Assembly: GCA_963920635.1 (NCBI GenBank)
Contig: OY987303.1
Span: 19,570,175-19,634,174 of the forward strand
Direction of reading: 5' to 3'
DNA: 64,000 bases
Origin: Pseudeuparius sepicola
Taxonomy: Eukaryota; Arthropoda; Insecta; Coleoptera; Anthribidae
Shown here piece by piece: positions 1 to 11,760 of the stretch. Both the position numbers and the translations under genes were made by a program. Below the pieces are notes generated by a model, which had not been told where the DNA came from, did no database searches, and worked only from the letters and a program-made list of their open reading frames with translations. Within the stretch, counting starts at the first letter, position 1. Every line of letters starts with the position of its first letter.

Positions 1-374
1 GGCAAATTTCATTTTTTTGTATTATTTCAGGGTATTTCTGAAAAATTATTTTAAAAATTTGCTCCATAAGTAAGACTCAAAATAGAAAAAACGTGTTTCT
101 TATTTTAAATAAACTAACTTTTCCCAATAAACTAACCCATTCAAGGTTTTACTTTTCAAGATACAGAGCGTAACATTAATAATTGTATCTTCCTTAACTG
201 TTTTAGACCCTGTAACTTCAAAAGTATGGCGTTAAATAGGTACGTTTATTGGAAAAAGTTACTTTATTTAAAGTAGCAAATACATTATTTCTACTTTAAG
301 TGTTACTTATGGAGCAAATTTTTTAGATAATTTTTCAGAAATACCCCGAAATAATACAAAAAATGAAATTTGCC
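1..374. mobile_element. Fold-back MITE (imperfect palindrome)
   Basis: The first ~150 bases are repeated in inverted form at the end. The outer ends GGCAAATTTCAT and ATGAAATTTGCC match, and the match continues inward through 'ATTTGCTCCATAAGTAA' on the left and 'TTACTTATGGAGCAAAT' on the right, then through 'CCCAATAAAC'/'GTTTATTGG'. There is no coding capacity. The element may begin before the window, so its true left end and target-site duplication cannot be seen. This is most likely a non-autonomous DNA transposon. Confidence 0.75.
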
Positions 375-768
375 CTTAAACTATAACACATGCGAACAAA
401 TAACAAGAACACGTTTTTGTCTGCAATTAAAATCTACATAAAAAATTCAGTACCTTTTATTACAATACAAGGTGATTCATTTTTTTTTTCTAAAAATAAT
501 TTTAACAATTACCCATTTCTTCGCCACTGGTTGTGCAAGATATTCGATATTAACAGGTTTTATGCTGACCCATGCGGTTATAACGTATACCAAATATGAC
601 TTAAATATCTCAACTAGTTTGGTAAATATTCATAAAAGTCCACATATTTTTTCCAACTTTAACACACTGTAACTTTTTTCTAAGGCCTTAAAAAGATATA
701 GTTTATACGAAAAAGTGCGGTTATTTTTTGAAGATCTATTACCTGCTACAAAAAACTGATTCACCCTG
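375..768. other. Unassigned DNA ending in a mariner-type terminus
   Basis: No gene is visible. The stretch ends at 762-768 in CACCCTG followed by TA, inside GATTCACCCTGTATA. Almost the same terminus recurs at 13,063-13,069 and 19,721-19,727. It is probably the right end of a decayed mariner-like element whose left end is lost or lies upstream of the window. Confidence 0.4.
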
Positions 769-2269
769 TATATTAAACAATCCTCATCGTATGCTTCTGC
801 AGAGATGGATGCGTCCAAAACTGCGAGTGTCGAAGAAGTGGTCTCAATTGTTCAAGTATGTGCAGCAATTGCTTAGGACTTGCATGTCTCAATAGAGGTA
901 CTGTAATCATCGACGACAATTGAAATGATGATTCTCAAGTGGACGAAGAACACGAAGATTTGTTTCCTCTCACCAGCCCGAGTGAACTATTTGGTGTTGA
1001 CTGATTTTGCAATTAATGATTCACCTAAAATTTACAACCTTTTGTATCATTTTGATTTCCCTCCCATTTTTTCAATATAGATTGTTTAATACATTTTCTT
1101 GTTTTTCACATGAGCTTCCTATTCATGACTTTCTCATTTTTACAAGCTAAGGACAAATTAGATATGGGAATGATTTGACATAAAAGAACGAATGGAAATT
1201 AGAACGCTATAATGAATGAGGGCAAAAAGTGAGTACAAATTAACTAAGGCTACTAACTTGTATTGGACATATTTACAGTCATATAGGTACTTATGAGGTT
1301 ATGTTGTGACAAAAAATAACAATCTATGGGTGTAATATGTATCTATATATGCATAGATATATCTATATATATTCTACATACATTATTCAGTTACTAATTT
1401 ATACTGAAATCATTTTAAGTTTTTTCAACAAAAACTACGTTTTCCGCTTTTCCGTTTTTTACTTTTGCTCTATTAAGGTCGGCGTGTAAAACGCCCTGTT
1501 CCCCAAGTAATAATATACAGTATATATGTAAGTAGGTGGTCAGTGCTTGGAGAGTTATTCTCCTATCAGAAATTTTTGCGTGTGCTTTTAACAATATTTA
1601 AAATAGTAATAAGGCGTCAAAAACTACGTGAAATAAAGACAAAGAAATTTTTACCCCTTCATATCATGGAAACCGTTCACTTTACCATAATTCTGTATAT
1701 AACAATTCTTGTTCGGAATTTAATGTATATCATTTGCGTATAGGATGATGTTTGCGCCAAACCTCATAGTTTACTAGATATTCACGCAAAACTGTGAAAA
1801 CTAAGAATTTTCTGCCCTTTTCACCCCCTCCCCCCGAAACCCGACGCTGGTGGTGGTGTAACTTTTTAGTACTACCTCTTAGGAGGATATGGAATTATTT
1901 CGCGCTAGAAAGAACTTTTTTTGGGTGTTTGGGTTTTGGCCCAATTTTACTGTACTATTTCGGCAGAAATCAAATTTTCCCATGAATTTCTTGAATACCT
2001 ACCACATTCCTGAGGTTCAAATGTTTGGTTCGCTCATCATACTATTTTCACGCATGCTGCATTGCAGCGTTTCATTTTACTTTTAAATATTCTAAATGTC
2101 AAAGGTTCCTTTAAAGCAAATCCGTCCTTTTTTCCCATCGTACTCTAAACACAAAATTCGTGTATTCTCTTTCCCTTTATTCCGAGTCCTTTGGGATGTA
2201 TAGACAGCGTACGCCCACGAGTATTGAAGATTCAATTTATAGCGACGTAATAATAAACACAAAGAAGAG
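769..2269. other. AT-rich stretch without recognised gene
   Basis: Only short chance open frames are present. The stretch around 1,335-1,385 is a run of TATA/ATAT palindromes. A short frame from 805 begins MDASKTASVEEVV right after a CTGCAG-type acceptor, but it ends within about 25 codons and matches no family I recognise. Confidence 0.5.
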
Positions 2270-2560
2270 CGACAAACCAAACTGGCGCGATCGACGGGAC
2301 TTTAACATTGGCCCCTTTTCGACAGGAATCTAGTCCTCCCCCGAGAAGGGGCTGTAAGCGAATCGGAGACAGCCCGGGGCGCTACGCCCAGCTCTTCCCC
2401 TGCTTTGCAAATATCGGGGATGCTCCTCTTCTTTCTCCGGGCCCATGAAGACGCTGCCGAGATATTTCATAAAATAAATTAAACTCGGATGTTTACCTTT
2501 CCACGGAATAGAAAGATTGCAACTCTCGGGGTCACGTCTGCCTAAATAGGCTCCGCGATT
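2270..2560. promoter_or_regulatory. GC-rich island, candidate conserved noncoding element
   Basis: About 300 bases with clearly higher GC than the surroundings and no open frame of note. It contains a near-octamer (TTTGCAAAT, about 2,404) and C- and G-rich blocks. It carries no TIRs or repeat ends. I infer possible regulatory DNA from composition only. Confidence 0.3.
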
Positions 2561-2844
2561 TTTGAGGTTTGAAATAAATACAAATTTAGTAAAAAATTCC
2601 AGAAAAGAATAAGTGTTGGTATTTTTATTGGCCTGAATGCTACTGTTTACAGGGGGTTTTTAAAAATGGCGACATACTAATAGGACGTTAAAAAATAAGT
2701 GAATTTTTCTCTATGAATTATATGGGTCTACCTTTCTTTGGTTCTGAGATAAAGGACAATAAAAGTGATTTAAAAAAATCTTTGTTATATATTCCACAAC
2801 AATCAACTTTTGTACTAATTTTAAAAAATATTTCTTCTGCGCTG

Positions 2845-3485
2845 TTCCTCCAATTCCACTAATTGCCAAAGTTCTAGAAAAAATAGTCAGCGATAAAGCA
2901 ACGGGTTTCGTAGTAGTACCTTACTGGCCTAGTCAACCGTGGTACCTGTTTTTTAACATATTATTAATTGTGGATTCGATAATCTTTAAAGCTAAGGAAA
3001 ATCTTTTATTATCTCCTTTCAGACAAGTGCCCCAGTTTACCTAGAACCTTACCCTGGTTGTAGGGAGATTATCCGGCGAGCATTATTAAAAGAAAAAAAT
3101 CCATCAACGGCCATACCAACTATGATGTCTTCTATCTCACAAGGTAATATGGACCAATATAATTCTTGTCTCAATAAATGGTGGAATTTTTGTAATATAC
3201 GAGGGGAAAATCCATTGAAATATAAGTTAGGTAATCTACTGGAGTATCTAACTGATTTACAAAATAGTTCATTATCGTACTCTTCGATAAATACACATAA
3301 ATCCGCAGTAAACTTCATAAATCCTATTGACAAAAACGAGGAAAAAATCGTTTATGAAAGATCTTTTTAACATAAACCCTTCAGCCTCTAAATATGAAGC
3401 AACATGGGACCCAGAACCAGTGCTAAAGTATTTACAATCATTATATCCTCTAGAGCTAGAGTCCTTAATCCTAGTATCTTAATGG
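2845..3485 (+). pseudogene. DIRS-like retrotransposon relic: RNase H tail and tyrosine-recombinase head
   Basis: Three frames together show a DIRS-order polyprotein arrangement. From about 2,858 one frame reads PLIAKVLEKIVSDKATGF then VVVPYWPSQPWYLFF; the P-W-P-x-Q-P-W motif is the conserved end of the DIRS RNase H region. A second frame (3,080-3,370) has a core-binding, SAM-like recombinase head (QYNSCLNKWWNFC, then LSYSSINTHKSAVNFI). A third frame (3,352-3,483) continues with KYEATWDPEPVLKYLQSLYP, the linker typical of DIRS recombinases. The catalytic R-H-R-Y part is missing: the frame stops at 3,481-3,483, just before an 833-bp fold-back element. Several frameshifts and an internal stop make it non-functional. 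A Crypton or Ngaro-type recombinase is less likely because of the RNase H motif. Confidence 0.8.
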
Positions 3486-3515
3486 AGAGCTCGCTTCAAG
3501 AGTCTGTTCATTGTA

Positions 3516-4348
3516 CAGTGTGTCCATTGATAGAGTTCACATAGGGTGTAAATGACAAAAAAAATTTCGAGTTGAAACTAATTTGTGACGTAATTTTAGT
3601 TTCGAAAAATCACTTATGCCTTGGGAATTTTGAAAAAACTAATTTTCCACATCAGTAAAGTGCCCTTTCTGTAGGTTTTACGACGGAATGTTATTAAGTT
3701 AACTTGTTCAGAATGAAGAACTGAGTAGATTGCGAAATTTCGAAAGTCTAGGCCTACTTTGATTTTTTGGCATCTTTTCCCACATTTCTTTAGAAAAGTG
3801 CACTTTGTGTAGCTTTCACATTAAAATGTTATAAAGAAAACTTGTTCACAATGAAAATCTGGATAGGTGTGAAAAAATTCAAAACCCTGGGTCTACTTTG
3901 ATTTTTGTGCATTTTAATTTTTTAGCAGAAAAAAATCAAAGTAGGCCTAGACTTTCGAAATTTCGCAAACCTACTCAGTTTTTCATTCTGAACAAGTTTT
4001 CTTAATAACATTTTAATGTGAAAGCTACACAAAGTGCACTTTTCTAAAGAAAAGTGGGGAAAATGACAAAAAATCAAAGTAGGCCTAGACTTTCGAAATT
4101 TCGCAAACCTACTCAGTTCTTCATTCTGAACAAGTTAACTTAATAACATTTTGTCGTAAAACCTACAGAAAGGGCACTTTACTGATGTGAAAAATTAGTT
4201 TTTTCAAAATTCCCAAGGCATACGTGATTTTTCGAAACTAAAATTACGTCACAAATTAGTTTCAAACCAAGCAGGGCTTGGCTCAAATTTCAACTCGAAA
4301 TTTTTTTGTCATTTACACCGTATGTGAACTCTATCCGTGGACACACTG
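3516..4348. mobile_element. 833-bp fold-back element with CAGTGTGTCC termini
   Basis: Both ends read CAGTGTGTCC inward and are flanked by TA (3,514-3,515 and 4,349-4,350), the mariner/Tc1 target-site duplication. The arms of about 400 bases are inverted copies. Within the right arm a block starting AAATCAAAGTAGGCCTAGAC occurs twice (from about 3,944 and 4,072), and the left arm has diverged mirror copies, so each arm is itself a two-unit repeat. There is no transposase. It lies directly after the truncated DIRS-like recombinase frame. Confidence 0.85.
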
Positions 4349-4501
4349 TATATTTCAGACAAAAATAGAGTGTACCCCAAAAGTTATATTTTCCATTAAA
4401 TTAAGATGTCTGTCAGTGATTGTATGTTAATCGCGCATCTATGCATCTACTCTTCTATTCTAATTATAAGTATTTGTTTGGTATGTTGTGTTCACACAAC
4501 T

Positions 4502-6091
4502 AGGGTTCCTGGATTAAGAGAGTTGGGAAAACAAAGTCATTAGTGTCATTATTCACAGATTTTGGGCATTATCATTGATTAATGTATTCGATACTTTATT
4601 CAATGGTATTATAGAAATACCTAGAGCGTTGACTGACGTATTAATAAGACTTCTCACGGCTATAGTTTCATATCCTGGAAAGTAGATGACGCCTATGGTC
4701 AACAATGTATTTGTCTCCGGGAAGCGCATGGTGAGCCAAAGAACTGTCAAACATGACAGCCGTGAGCAGTCTTTATTAATACGTCAGTCAACGCTTAGAT
4801 ATATTCTATCTTTTGTCTGTGCAAAAATTTTAGATTTCCATAGAAACTGTATGTCAAATTAGAAATTTTTGTATTTAGTTTATGATTTATTGTCAAATTG
4901 ATGGGAAAACTCACGGACAGAGTATTTCTTAAATCGGAAATTGAAATAGTGTATGTCTGGTTGCTTTCGATAACAAAACTATTACAGCTATTAGTTGTAC
5001 TTTAAATTTTGAGATGAGGAAAATAGTCACCATGGTGGTCTGTTGGACATTTTAATTAAACAACAAAATACAAAGCAATTAATTTATTTTCACATTTGAA
5101 ATTAAACTATTAAAACATAGGCACCTATGCTATGAAATAATAATTGTTAACTCAACTATTATAAAAACAATAATGTTATACAAAGATTATGTTTTTTATA
5201 CCTATGTGTAAGGATAAAAAATTAGTTTTTGATATAATGTCAATAATTTTACTTGCTACAGCGTTGACCTAGTCACTTTATTTTTTTGTTTTACATTTAA
5301 CTTTAGCCAAATATGTCCTAACACGGAACAAACAAAACGGTTAATAATTTTTCCTAGACCTACATACCTATGTACGTTAATGGGGGGTATGGCCCTCAGT
5401 TGGCAATAAATTGGACTTGAAGAAAATGCATTTAAGAAGGAAATTTCAATGACCTTGGACAGTATTCTTTCAAACAGACTAATTTATAATATATTTTTAG
5501 AATCTTATCTTTAACTAGATGATGGCAAATAATGCAATTTTTTTAAAATGTGTAATATAGAGTAGGTATAAACAGTTTAAAGTTTTACGTTATTTAATGA
5601 TTTAATTCTTTTATTGCAGCTTTCAAGCTAACATTTACCAAAATTTTCTGAAGATACGGTCAAAGGTTTGTTAAACACTAGATTTCGTAAATAATTGTAA
5701 CCGGAAGAACCGTATACGCATTTCATTTTTAGTGCGGGTTCAATAATTATTTCTTATAGGCCCGTGATTTTTTCTTACGATATAGACTTTGAATTTGATT
5801 TGAAATGAAAACTCCACAACACTGCACCATGTTTTTAATATTATTTAAATAAATTAAATATTTATTAAATATTTTTTTTTACTTTTTACGTCTGTACAAG
5901 AATGTACCCATATATCTATGCTGATACGTGTGACCCGTTTTACCTCATGTACCAACCTTGTTACGTCCATGGAATCTATCCCAAATTATTTTTCATCAAC
6001 AAAATAATTGATATAACTTTTGAAAAATTATTTTTTCTGTTAAAAATATGACATTATTGTCCTAACTCTCCCAATCCAGGAACTCTACACC
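4502..6091. mobile_element. 1.6-kb element defined by an inverted terminal pair
   Basis: GGTTCCTGGATTAAGAGAG near 4,504 is matched in inverted form by TCTCCCAATCCAGGAACTC near 6,066-6,084, with weaker similarity continuing inward about 50 bases on both sides. The interior is AT-rich, has no transposase I can recognise, and contains the hairpin at 4,621-4,799. It is probably a decayed DNA transposon. The TIR pair is diverged, so the boundaries are approximate. Confidence 0.45.
4621..4799. repeat. Hairpin MITE
   Basis: The left arm (4,626-4,661, GCGTTGACTGACGTATTAAT then AAGACTTCTCACGGCT) is matched nearly perfectly in inverted form at 4,758-4,795. The loop is about 95 bases. No coding capacity. 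Confidence 0.75.
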
Positions 6092-6580
6092 TAACTAGAT
6101 ACAAATTAAGATTTATTTCAAAATTTAATAAAACTCGGTTTTCCTTTAGAAACAGGATAGGTATTTTATACATTTTCAACCACACGGTTTCGGTAGAATC
6201 CCGAAATAATTCCACTTGAGATGGGTTTTTACCTTTTTATCGACGCCAGCCGACAATGGAGTGTAATTCTATTAGATTCGTGTCCGTCCGTTCGCCCGTG
6301 AATCCTGACCCCGCAAAAAGTAGGGTGCCATCATTGATACTTAAACATTTTCCTCTCTGCGACCTTTTCTCAAACCCAGCCACCTATTCCTAGTTCATTT
6401 ATGTCCGTTTTTCGACTTCAAGCAAAAACTATTAAAACGTTGAGCTGGTTTTAAAGTTGCCACCATTTTCAAGGAAGTTTAAACGTCGGACTTACTATAT
6501 TGCCTTAAAAGCATCTTACAAGAATGAAGTTGTCCGTCCCAACAACATAAAAAGTTCTTTTTCGTGTAAAATCTCAGCTT
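6092..6580. other. Unassigned stretch, moderately GC-rich around 6,240-6,330
   Basis: No gene. The part with GTCCGTCCGTTCGCCCGTG (near 6,280) stands out from the AT-rich background, but nothing identifies it. Confidence 0.4.
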
Positions 6581-7039
6581 GAGCAGATGACGTATATTAA
6601 AATTATTCTGGATCAGAAAGTATGTACCTTTTGGGGTTTTGGAAAGGGGAATTTGCTTCGATGCTCATACGGAGCTGGTCCCTTTACGTACGAGGTCTAT
6701 GAATGCCCTATGAATGCCCCTAATTTTTTATTCATGCAGGACAACGCTCGTCCCCATGTGGCTAGACAGGTTATTGGCTACCTAAATGATGTTAATATCC
6801 CTTTATTACAGTGGCCACCTAACAGTCCTGACATGAATCCTATAGAGCATCTATGGGATTATCTCAACAAAAAAAGATTCGAAGTCATAGACCCCCTGTT
6901 GCTAATCACAACCAACTCATAGAGGTCTATTGAAGAGTGGGAGAATATTCCGCAAGCTATTGTTGAACATTTGATATTAAGCATGCCTTGACGCATGAAT
7001 GCAGTGATAAGAACAAGAGGAGGGCCTACACGGTATTAG
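6581..7039 (+). pseudogene. Tc1-like (DD34E) transposase C-terminal fragment
   Basis: The frame from 6,587 contains FMQDNARPHVARQVIGYL, then LLQWPPNSPDMNPIEHLWDY. The second catalytic Asp (QDN) and the Glu (PIE) are separated by 34 residues, the Tc1-type DD34E spacing. After an in-frame stop at 6,920-6,922 the protein continues with RSIEEWENIPQAIVEHL and a typical C-terminus ending RTRGGPTRY at 7,039. Upstream only a short stretch (MTYIKIILDQKV) fits the family. The first catalytic Asp and the DNA-binding domain are deleted, and the junction near residue 20 looks scrambled. A candidate right terminal sequence (TGGTGCGTTAATTTTGTCC) lies about 125 bases downstream, near 7,165. Confidence 0.88.
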
Positions 7040-7666
7040 TGTTGACCCACATGCTGTTTTTCCTTTTTTAATTTGTAGTTATTTTTGCATTTTCAGCAAA
7101 AACACATAATATTTTTAATGAAACATTATGGCAAATTTATTGTAAATATTTAGATTAATTAAAGTGGTGCGTTAATTTTGTCCAGGAGTTTATGTTAAAA
7201 CATCTAAACATTGAAAATCTCTGAGAATATGAGACTTCCTTGCATTTTTGAATTGCATAATCGTCACATTAATGCTAAATAAGGAATGTTACACGAAACT
7301 GCAATTACACATAATAATTTATTCCTTATAATAGAAGTAAATCATTTAACCGCAACCGTAACCGACACACCACTCCATCATAATTAATATTCACATCACT
7401 AAAAATAAATGAACAGATAATTTCAGGCCTATTTCTCTTCATATTTGCTTTCTAAAAATATCCGCTAAAATTAATGCAATGCGATTTGTACTTTTGTGGG
7501 GTATTTTTATCTGCCTTTTATGAACAATCTCCCACTATTTACTCTCCCTGCTGTATTGTAACTCCATTATTGTTTGGAACTCTTGTTTTATGAGTAAGGT
7601 AACTACCTCAAAATTTGTTTGTACAAAGAAGAGTTTTTACAATCTTTTTATGTGTTATATAGATAA
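7040..7666. other. AT-rich stretch; possible Tc1 right end near 7,165-7,191
   Basis: No gene. The sequence from about 7,165 (GTGGTGCGTTAATTTTG, then TCCAGGAG) resembles Tc1-type inner terminal sequence and sits where the right TIR of the upstream transposase fragment would be. No left partner was found. Confidence 0.35.
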
Positions 7667-7900
7667 TAATAATAATAAATTGAACTTTATTTAAACTGCA
7701 TAACATACAGAAAAGTGTTCCAAAATTGTTATACAGCAAACAAAATATCCTGTATATAATTGCCTAAATAAAACCACGCTGTCTTATGATGAGCTGCACC
7801 AACAAGACAGCTCTCTGACTGGCTAACTTTTGATGTTCCATCTAGCTCTGCTGAGGTTGTCTTCTCCGTTTGCTTTGCAAGTTTACAAACATATCAGCAT
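7667..7900 (-). mobile_element. Probable 3' end of a non-LTR retrotransposon with (TTA)n tail
   Basis: Read on the minus strand, the sequence ends in TTTAAATAAAGTTCAATTTA followed by TTATTATTATTA. That layout matches the tail of the LINE at 34,008 (TAAATAAATTTGTTTA then a (TTA)n run). Only untranslated sequence is present and no frame is recognisable. It may belong to a related LINE; alternatively it is a simple repeat. Confidence 0.35.
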
Positions 7901-9052
7901 TAATTTGCTTTTCAGCGATTATCGAAAGTATACCATTCTTTCTGGTACGCCTTTACTTGGCCTGCATCAACTGTGGGAACGCTCTTATCTGCTTCAGTTT
8001 TTTCTTGCCTGGCACGCATCGAATAATTGCTATCACTGGGTTTCCTTGAAGAAATTACTTCTGTTAATTTTGCAATTTTCTTATTCAGTGCTGTTCTTCA
8101 TTCATTAGTCGTGAATGCGCTGGTAAATTATTGCAGGTTAATTTCTAATATGCATTTTCCTGTCACACCGCAAACAATTTTCAAAACGATTTTACTCGAA
8201 AACGGTGCATGATATCGAAGTTCAACAACAGCATCCTTTTTTCGTAGAATACCCTGAGTTTTCATAATTTTGCAAGAAATCATAAAAAAGCAGAAAAAAA
8301 TTGGGGTATTTTAAGCCCCTTGAGCCCCCCCCCCCCCCAATTTGAGATGCCTATATAATAAAGCATGTCAAAGTATCCCTACCTCGGTATCACATACCAA
8401 ATTTCAGCATTTTATGTTTGTTCGGGCTATAGCACCTTTAAGGGGTATTTTTAATGCCGTGTTTATAGTAACTTTTTTCATTTTGCCTTTATTGCCTACG
8501 GCAATAGCGCTATTTATTCTGTGGTATCACCAATAAGTTTTGATTCTGTCAATATCTTCTGTTCGAAAAGCGATACCAAATATAAGGTGCCCAAGAGCAA
8601 ACGTCGTATTTGACACTACTTTTTAATAAATACTGTATAATATTATTATTCGGAATTTTGGATAATTCTAAAGGAAAAGTTATACATTTTTTAAATAATG
8701 CCCCTACACCAATTTTAATCGTCTACCTGCTCTTTTTTCGATTTTTTCCACTTAACCTAATTTTGAATAAGATAAATTTATAAAAACCACAGCTTAAATA
8801 TGAAACTATGTGGAATTGTCTGCTTTTGTTGCTAACAGTTGTTTTAAATAAATATTGCCCGCTGTATGTATGCTTCCTCTGTGTTTTTCACAGCGCGAGC
8901 GTGCAGAGTTAGAATTTAGGTATATGGCGGTCAACCAATCGATATATTCACAGTCACATTGTTTTGGTGTTTGGTAGTGCCCGCTAGATGGCATTGGATG
9001 GTACCTACTCACCTCGTGGTACTATTCCCTTTCCTGTATAGCCAAAAATTCC
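7901..9052. other. Unassigned stretch with a 14-base C run
   Basis: No gene. A run of 14 C lies at 8,325-8,338, next to TTAAGCCCCTTGAG. The flanks contain phrases such as 'TACCAAATTTCAGCATTTT' that are common in insect DNA-transposon interiors. No ends could be defined. Confidence 0.35.
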
Positions 9053-9106
9053 AACGAGACCAAGTTGGTCTCGTTCGAACTTGTTGGTCTGACCAACAAG
9101 TTCGAA
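9053..9106. repeat. Two overlapping near-perfect palindromes, each with a 1-base centre
   Basis: The first palindrome (9,053-9,075) has arms AACGAGACCAA and TTGGTCTCGTT around a single G. The second (9,074-9,106) has 16-base perfect arms, TTCGAACTTGTTGGTC and its inverse, around a single T. They share two bases. Neither matches a transposon terminus I know. Confidence 0.85.
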
Positions 9107-9149
9107 ACATATACTTGTTGTCCGAAGAGCCCATACAAAATTTTGGTAC

Positions 9150-9190
9150 ATTAGATATTTGAAACTAGTTTGGTATTGCCAATAACCAAA
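9150..9190. repeat. Short repeat shared with 26,876-26,918
   Basis: ATTAGATATTTGAAACTAG, then TTTGGTATTGCCAAT, is nearly identical in the same orientation at about 26,876-26,918. The flanks of the two copies are unrelated except for weak similarity, so this is probably an end fragment of a dispersed transposon. Confidence 0.55.
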
Positions 9191-9584
9191 TCCGACATGC
9201 ATGCCAAGAGATATTTAGTTATAAATATTATTTGTGAAAAGCAAAAAACATAAAACCTTGAGGCAAAATCCACAATTTGTTGCAAACTTACTGTACACAA
9301 GTTAATCAAATAGGAAAATAAATATCGCTGTTGTCTGTTTCAGGGATTGTCATTTAAAAAAGTACCTATCCTTAATAATTAGTATTCATTTTTCTTTCTG
9401 ATTCAGCAACAAATTGGTAAAACTGGAACAAGGAAAACCCACATGATTTTATAAAAATCATGTTGGTCAAAACTCAAAACTCGGTTTGAAATTGGTGTAG
9501 GAGCATAAAATCAGTAAATAAACAGCCAATAATCAGCCATGCATTTCCATTTTCCAGCATTATCCAAAATTTTGAAAAATAAAG

Positions 9585-9699
9585 CAATGGTTGCGTTCAA
9601 TGCAGTCCGAATTTTTGTAATCGCTAATATAGGTAGCGCTATCTGTCAACATTTGACAGCGTTGTAATCGCTGCCGTGGTACGTTGAACGACCAATTGG
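9585..9699. mobile_element. 115-bp hairpin MITE
   Basis: The ends CAATGGTTGCGTTCAATG and (inverted) CAATTGGTCGTTCAACG pair with few mismatches, and TGTCAACATTTGACA lies at the inner turn. A related sequence occurs at 11,761-11,830 with the same GGTTGCGTTCAATG terminus. Confidence 0.6.
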
Positions 9700-10143
9700 T
9701 ATTTTCTATTTTCGTTTTTAAAATAACTTGATTTTCAGTGTGTATTTTTGACCATTTTGGCTCATTTATAATGACGACCAAGAAATAATAAACAACTGCA
9801 CAGAGTTGGTGGTACAAAAAGCAGTTATAACCACTTTTCCACAATTATTGTCTCTTACAATTTTCGAAACTTTCCATTTTTTATTTATTGCGTGAATAAT
9901 AATTATTTTTTTGGACAAATAAACAAAATTAACGATACCCCAACAAGATTTCGAGGCAAGCGTTTTAGAATAAAAGAAAGAGCAGGAATCATTGATAAAG
10001 GATTTATATATAGGGATAGATAGGCAACTCCCTATATTTTTTGGATGCGATACGCCCCCTGGTGACCTAAGTACAAACTAGATTATTTAAGCGGGAAATT
10101 TGAAATCTTTTATAGTCATTAGGTATACTTACAATTTTAAAGA
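9700..10143. other. Unassigned AT-rich stretch
   Basis: No gene seen. The 17-base phrase GACCTAAGTACAAACTA (about 10,065) recurs in the same orientation near 11,581. Confidence 0.4.
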
Positions 10144-10216
10144 CACGTTTTAATTTTATAACTCCACATAGACATATGATAAAAATGTCTATGTCGAGTT
10201 ATAAAACTATAACGTG
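10144..10216. repeat. Hairpin with 32-base arms
   Basis: The left arm 10,144-10,175 (CACGTTTTAATTTTATAACT, then CCACATAGACAT) pairs with 10,185-10,216 with few mismatches around a 9-base loop. It could form a strong stem in RNA. No transposon end or host RNA family was recognised. Confidence 0.7.
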
Positions 10217-11760
10217 ATAAGTGACAATATTAGGATAGGTATAATGAAAACAAAAACTGTATGGGAATAATTTTATATATTACAAACAGTTTGTAAAATA
10301 CGTTCACCACATTAATAATTCTAAACGTCACAGATACATTATAACATTTTAGTCTTCTTAAGGTTATTTATATGTAAATTAAGAAAAAATGTATTGTTTA
10401 AATAGGTAAAATCTTAAATCTACATACTTTTTTGTTTTTCCGGTGAAGAAATGTTTCCAAGTATTGGTAGTTCAGCTGCAGGGGACTCCCAACTAGTAGG
10501 TTCCTACCTACTAGCTATTAGTGAAATTTTATTGGGTAAATCCTCGAATGAATTTCTCGGTGAATCTGTAGAAAATAATAAATAATAAGTCTTTCATGGT
10601 GCACTGGGTACAATACTAGCAGAATGCTAGATACCTATAATTTTAGTAATTTATTAAAAAGGTATAAAAAAAGATAAAATGTCTAAAAAAAAATACTAAT
10701 ACGATTTCTAGGATTTTGGGAGTATACAAAAATTCACAGTAGGCAAGTTATTGCAAATAGTATTTAAGTTTTAGAAATCAAAGTTAAGGCACTGCCGAAT
10801 GCAGCAAGAAGGTATACTTATTTGATTTTTTTAATTACCTAGATGTATATATATTTTTTCGAAAAATATATCATTAATTTTGTCCTGCCTGTGTGGTAAA
10901 CACAGCGGCACATACACTTGCCCCGAGTCACAACGTTTGAAGAAATAAACACCATTTGTAATACTTCTTACCAATGTAAATTGTGGGCAAAAATAAAGAT
11001 GGCACAGCATCCCTCTTAATCCTAGAGTTTGACCATTTGCCTCCTGGGTATAAACATGTACAATCTGGCGTAAAATGCATGGCACAAACCTGGTAGCATC
11101 TTCTTAAAATGATTCAAGGGGAAGATCATTTAGTTTTTTGTTCCCATTTTTTCAGACCATAAGTTTACAAAGCTGTAAAAATAGCAGAGTTTGTTTTATC
11201 ACAATAAAATCGAGATATTTTACTTACCGTTTCGTCTTTGGGAAGAATAATGCATTTTCATCTTCCAACTCGACCGTCGCGTCGCGTCGTCCTTCTTCAC
11301 AACCAGATAGGTACACAAACAAACCAAAACTATTTTAAAACACCAATCCAAATAATATATGAAAATAACGATAAATATATACCTAAATGAACAAAACAAA
11401 CACTAAAAAACGCAGAAAATATTAAACAATACACGAAAAATTATAAATAAAACGAACCGAGAATAACAAGCAAAACATGTCAAATACAAGGCCACAAATT
11501 AAAATAATGGCCCCCGGCCGCCGGCCGCCTACCAATTTTTGATAATAATTTGCAGAAATATGCTATAAGCGCCCTCAAGCGACCTAAGTACAAACTATTG
11601 GGAAGGCTTTGCTAAGTACAAGGGGGAGTTTCCAGGCCCTGGCAGGAATGATAAAAAGGATAGAAACATATGATAAGTCGGCTACCAAGAAAATCTAGCA
11701 AAAATGAAATCGCTGCCGAACCGAGGGCAGCGTTAGCTAGCGCTATCCGCCATTTCTGCC
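10217..11760. other. Unassigned stretch
   Basis: No gene. Short frames at 10,831-11,085 (minus) and 11,138-11,338 (plus) have no recognisable features. A small GC-rich motif, GGCCGCCGGCCGCC, lies near 11,515. Confidence 0.4.

Noticed and set aside
3049..3333. 94-codon minus frame
   Set aside because: Antisense of the DIRS-like recombinase fragment, which has recognisable motifs on the plus strand.
8325..8338. C run as a possible hAT terminus
   Set aside because: No GGCGTAGC-type end or TSD nearby; treated as a homopolymer.
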